This document shows, piece by piece, positions 62,401 through 64,000 of a stretch of 64,000 bases of DNA. Positions within the stretch are counted from its first letter, which is position 1. Each line of letters starts with the position of its first letter. A program made the position numbers and the translations under genes. Where the stretch lies: the NCBI GenBank assembly GCA_026413225.1, contig CM048552.1, positions 24,603,001 to 24,667,000 of the forward strand. The letters run 5' to 3'. The notes below the pieces were generated by a model that was not told the DNA's origin, made no database searches, and saw nothing but the letters and a program-made list of their open reading frames with translations. The DNA comes from Otis tarda. Its lineage: Eukaryota > Chordata > Aves > Otidiformes > Otididae.

Positions 62401-63135
62401 GCCAGAAAGATTCATAAGATATATTTATACTTTTATATACATATTTATACATGAAAGTGGAAAGCAACTAGTTGACTAAGGGATATGGTGGTATCAGCTG
62501 GAGGGAAATGGAGATGTTCCCATCTCAGCCACTTTCACGCATGCTGCCTAAAAATGCTGCTATCATTTCATAGATTTCCCTCCTTATGGTAATTGTGTGG
62601 CATTTTACTCCTTGAGAAATTATCTTCAGAGAGGCATCACTTAAAGGCAAACACTCAGCAATACGACCCAAACTAAAATTCAGTGGCTCACTGCACATAC
62701 ACATTAACAGGCTGCCAAGAAAACTCCCATTGGTAATTCTCCTGCGGAGCTGAAGTCTCTAATTTTAAGAAGTTTAGTAGTTAAGTAAAAAACTTTGGGT
62801 GGGATTCATCTGTCCTAACTGAAGTCCTTTAGCAGTTACAAAGCCTTTCTAATCACCCTTGGCTCTGTGTAGTCAATAGAGAGAAAGAGCTTTCAGCAGA
62901 TGATTCACATGTCCTGTCTTCCTTACAAGGGCTAGATAAAATGACCTTCTGGAGGTTAATATTTCTCTCCTCATTGAATGTAAAAGGACCCAAGGGTAAA
63001 AAACTCAAATATACACGTCTAACTGTTAGATGACTAATTTAGGGCAGATGAATCCTCCCATTAGCTCAGCAATGATAGTGGCTGTTCTAGCCAGATGAGA
63101 AACTACTCAGGAAGGCAGTAGTTCTTCCTTGTGAC
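56405..63135. other. Intergenic AT-rich spacer
   Basis: No supportable gene. It contains a 23-A run at 57223-57245 and T-rich and A-rich stretches (59270-59340, 61171-61190, 61981-61996). All frames are under 100 codons and unrecognised. Confidence 0.45.
57223..57245. repeat. Poly-A tract, 23 bases
   Basis: An uninterrupted A run preceded eight bases earlier by GATAAA. It could be a retrotransposed tail or simple slippage. No flanking duplication is obvious. Confidence 0.9.
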
Positions 63136-63280
63136 AGAATCATAGAATCACAGAATACTTTGGGTTGGAAGGGACCTTTAAAGGACATCTAGTCCAACCT
63201 CCCCTGAAAGGAGTCGGGGCATCTCCAACTAGATCAGGTTGCTCAAAGCCTCATCCAACCTGGTCTTGAACGTTTCCATG
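63136..63280 (-). mobile_element. CR1 LINE 3' end fragment, older subfamily
   Basis: The plus strand begins AGAATCATAGAATCACAGAA (octamer tail), then GGGTTGGAAGGGACCTTTAAAGGACATCTAGTCCAACC, and ends near GGTCTTGAACGTTTCC in the ORF2 end. It differs from copies A and C by TACTTTGGGTTGG in place of GGTTAGAGTTGG and by GAAAGGAGTCGGGG in place of GCAAGAGCAGGGA, so it belongs to another, probably older, CR1 subfamily. Confidence 0.92.
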
Positions 63281-64000
63281 CACCAATGAGTTTATGCTAC
63301 AGTAGTCAGTGTAGTTGGGGAGTTAAGGCACAACAAACCTAATAAATCCCAAATAAATTAATAAATAGTTAATATACTCAACTGACAAGGTGTCTTTTTA
63401 TGGCTGGGCTTAACTTCTGAAGAAAACTTGTTTGTTTTTACAGGTGGATTTTGGGGTAAGGGGCTACACTATTGATCTTTTAACAATTTAAAAAACATTT
63501 TGAATAGGAAAAAAGATAGCAAAGATCTGTCCACAATACTCTGCTTGTGATGTGAGTTAGAAAGTTTATAATACAGATTTTCTTTTCTATTTGTCCATAT
63601 TGAGGAGCAGAGAGCATTGCCCTGTTAATACAACTCCTATTCAGATTCATTGCAGATCTTCTTTTCCAGTTAACCATAAAAGTTTTGGCCTTCACTGCAC
63701 GTAGCTGAATTTAACGTGATGTACTCTGAATTTATAATTTGTGAACTGCTGCACATAATTGGGATGATATAAACTCAAAAATGCGTTTGATGCATCTCAG
63801 AAAAGCTAATTTTTTAATCTTTTTTTTTTTTAATTGCATTCAGGAGAAGTTCAGAGAAGGTAAATGTCAGTCTCTTTTTATCAAACTTGTTCAAATCATG
63901 TCTGCGGTTGCATTTTGTCAAGACATTAGTATTCTAAAAGGAAGGGATGCTTCTGGGTAACAGGGTATAAAAGTAGGTCAATATACAAAGACATCCTCTC
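63281..64000. other. AT-rich spacer to the window end
   Basis: No gene seen. The 71-codon frame on minus (63480-63695) has no recognisable domain. Confidence 0.5.

Noticed and set aside
1..64000. CRISPR arrays, operons, phage or plasmid genes, rRNA
   Set aside because: No regularly spaced direct repeats with spacers, no dense coding and no recognisable prokaryotic genes. Composition and repeats are those of a bird nuclear genome.

Overview
This window looks like AT-rich, gene-poor nuclear DNA from a bird. The evidence is its repeats. There are several CR1 LINEs (non-LTR retrotransposons) whose 3' ends carry the avian/reptilian octamer tail ATTCTATG, and several solo LTRs of one endogenous-retrovirus superfamily. 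No operons, bacterial genes, rRNA, tRNA or CRISPR arrays are visible. I found no host exon that I can defend: every long reading frame lies in a retroelement, antisense to one, or in GC-richer sequence with no recognisable domain.

Layout. 1-472: right-hand (3') part of a plus-strand ERV LTR cut by the window edge. 1758-2821: complete, older solo LTR on the minus strand, flanked by ACTGC. 2827-16646: unannotated AT-rich DNA with simple repeats. 16647-19516: minus-strand CR1 copy A. It covers almost all of ORF2 (endonuclease plus reverse transcriptase) in one frame, broken by a single in-frame TAG. 19517-27237: AT-rich DNA with a 149-bp-period diverged tandem duplication and AT microsatellites. 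27238 to about 32450: minus-strand CR1 copy B. It is missing its 3' end but retains ORF2 and a decayed ORF1 with an SGNH-esterase-like domain. A 1,133-bp solo LTR (29306-30438, TSD TGCAG) interrupts it. 32451-52283: AT-rich DNA with one probable ancient CR1 fragment near 49.2-49.4 kb. 52284-53048: CR1 copy C, nearly identical to the 3' part of copy A. 53727-54851: minus-strand solo LTR of the same young family as the nested one, TSD CCTAG. 56240-56404 (plus) and 63136-63280 (minus): short CR1 3' ends. The rest is AT-rich spacer.

How the parts relate. The CR1 copies come from an autonomous element encoding an ORF1 esterase-like protein and an ORF2 endonuclease/RT that copies its own RNA at the target site. 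All copies here are broken or truncated. The three complete LTRs each have 5-bp target-site duplications and no internal gag/pol/env, so each is a proviral remnant left by LTR-LTR recombination. The nested insertion gives a relative age: CR1 copy B is older than the LTR inside it. I see no sign of an undescribed gene system. The points of interest concern retroelement history: a near-intact ORF2, a nested insertion in the endonuclease active-site codons, a shared LTR repeat architecture, and a few candidate conserved or duplicated non-coding segments.
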